Made by a program: the position numbers and the translations under genes. 64,000 nucleotides of DNA from Cricetomys ansorgei. Taxonomy: Eukaryota > Chordata > Mammalia > Rodentia > Nesomyidae. The stretch covers positions 1 to 64,000 of the forward strand of contig JAMJFZ010002890.1 in assembly GCA_026225945.1 (NCBI GenBank). Reading direction: 5' to 3'. Positions within the stretch are counted from its first letter, which is position 1. Each line of letters starts with the position of its first letter. Below the pieces are notes generated by a model. It did no database searches. It saw only the letters and a program-made list of their open reading frames with translations, and was not told where the DNA came from. Below, piece by piece: positions 62,930-64,000 of the stretch.

Positions 62930-64000
62930 AACACACTTCTGAGCATGTCTTGTACTGAATTTCTAGATTAAGTTCATTAAAGTGGGGCGACACCCACACT
63001 GAATGTGGAGCAAATCCTTCCATGGAGGAAGGGAAGCTGAATAAAAGGGTAAAAGCAATCCAAGCATTAGCATTCACTACTCTGCCTCCCACTGAGTACA
63101 GTGTGAGCAGCTGCTTCCTGCCACCATGCTGTTCTCACCATGATAGGCTAGCTTCCTGAAACCATTATCCAAAACCAATTCCTCCTTAACTTGCCCTTGT
63201 CTGATACTGTATCACAGAAACCAGAAAAGTAGTTGATTCTCTGACAAGCTCCCAGTTGACCCACAAGTGCATAAGAACAAAGGCCCATCCTTCTTAGCGT
63301 GTATTCCGTCCCCTGCCCAGTTGTGACCTAGAGCACTCCATAGTATCTGCTCTGTTATTTCACTGTGAAAACTGTCTCTCTCTGTAACAGGATACTTGTA
63401 AGAAGTCATAGTTATTTTGGTTTCTTTAAAAACGCAGAATGGCGTTTGGACTAGGTTTGTGTTCCCATCCCATGAGTGGTGGATGATTATGAGTTAAATT
63501 TGGAATGCTCGATGCTGGTGGCTATAATTTAGTCAGGTGCAGTTGTTTTCCTATGTGTAACTTGTTTTTAGGATGTGGGCTGCTTAAATTTATTGGAACT
63601 TATGTTAGCAGTATATAAGTGTTGAAGCTGGAGACCAGGTGGGTGGTGGGTGGTTGGTTGGTTGGTTCATCAGTCATTGGTTGATTGATTATTGCATAGA
63701 AGAACATCAATCAGAGAGGTTGGGTTTGCAGATAGTGAGCTCAAATCCTAGTCTGGCTCACTGTCAGTTCCTCCTCTCCAAGCTTAGGACAGTCTAAAGG
63801 GCTATGAAGGTTTCCACCTTGCTCTTTATCAAGGCAGCCTATGAAAGCGGTGAAGAGTCCCTTTCTATCCTTCTTTTCTTTTTCCCTAAATTGATGGTAA
63901 AAGATTGCAGTCTACTACAACATCTCTTCTCTCATGCACTGAAATAAAAATTCTCAAGACCTGGATTATGTATTATTCTTAAATGTCCCTGGATGCTGGG
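62930..64000. other. no gene; short tetranucleotide repeat
   Basis: A (TTGG)n/(TTGA)n run at 63650-63690 is the only recognisable feature. Confidence 0.45.

Overview
This is nuclear DNA of a muroid rodent. Tens of short SINE copies of the B1, B2/B3, B4 and ID types occur on both strands, with MaLR LTRs, MIR and LINE relics, long (AC)n/(GA)n/(AT)n tracts and three endogenous retroviruses (ERVs). No intact host gene is visible. The species cannot be named from sequence alone. One B1 subtype with GTTGTAAC where mouse B1 reads differently, and ERVs resembling the mys/MysTR group, suggest a lineage other than Mus.

Layout. (1) 1-8.7 kb: repeat-rich DNA holding three widely spaced minus-strand exons that resemble consecutive or near-consecutive exons of a DENND4-family gene. 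Splice sites are visible, but the exons carry a nonsense codon and deletions, so this looks like a decayed unprocessed copy. (2) 10,915-19,897: a complete 8.98 kb class I (gammaretrovirus-like) provirus on the minus strand. It has two LTRs differing by about 4%, a 4-bp target duplication (GGAT) inside an old B1, a tRNA-Glu-like primer site, gag with an upstream in-frame membrane leader, a 979-codon pol reading frame and a badly frameshifted env. (3) 20-30 kb: SINEs, microsatellites and a solo LTR at 28,827-29,319 with an ACGG duplication. (4) 30,197-35,464 and 51,265-57,523: two plus-strand class II (IAP/betaretrovirus-like) elements of one family. Both keep gag and protease but share the same shortened pol, which lacks the catalytic palm, RNase H and integrase. 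(5) Between and after them: LINE, MIR, MaLR and SINE relics and long microsatellites.

How the parts relate. The gammaretroviral provirus is an ordinary LTR-gag-pro-pol-env-LTR element whose pol stayed nearly open while env decayed. The two class II elements look like a non-autonomous subfamily: both carry the same internal pol deletions, so they predate both insertions. The first element has LTRs only about 1% apart yet several gag lesions, which points to copying in trans by a relative. The second retains a 388-codon Gag frame and an open protease frame in the -1 phase.

All identifications are by reading. No search, alignment program or structure prediction was run, and repeat boundaries are approximate.
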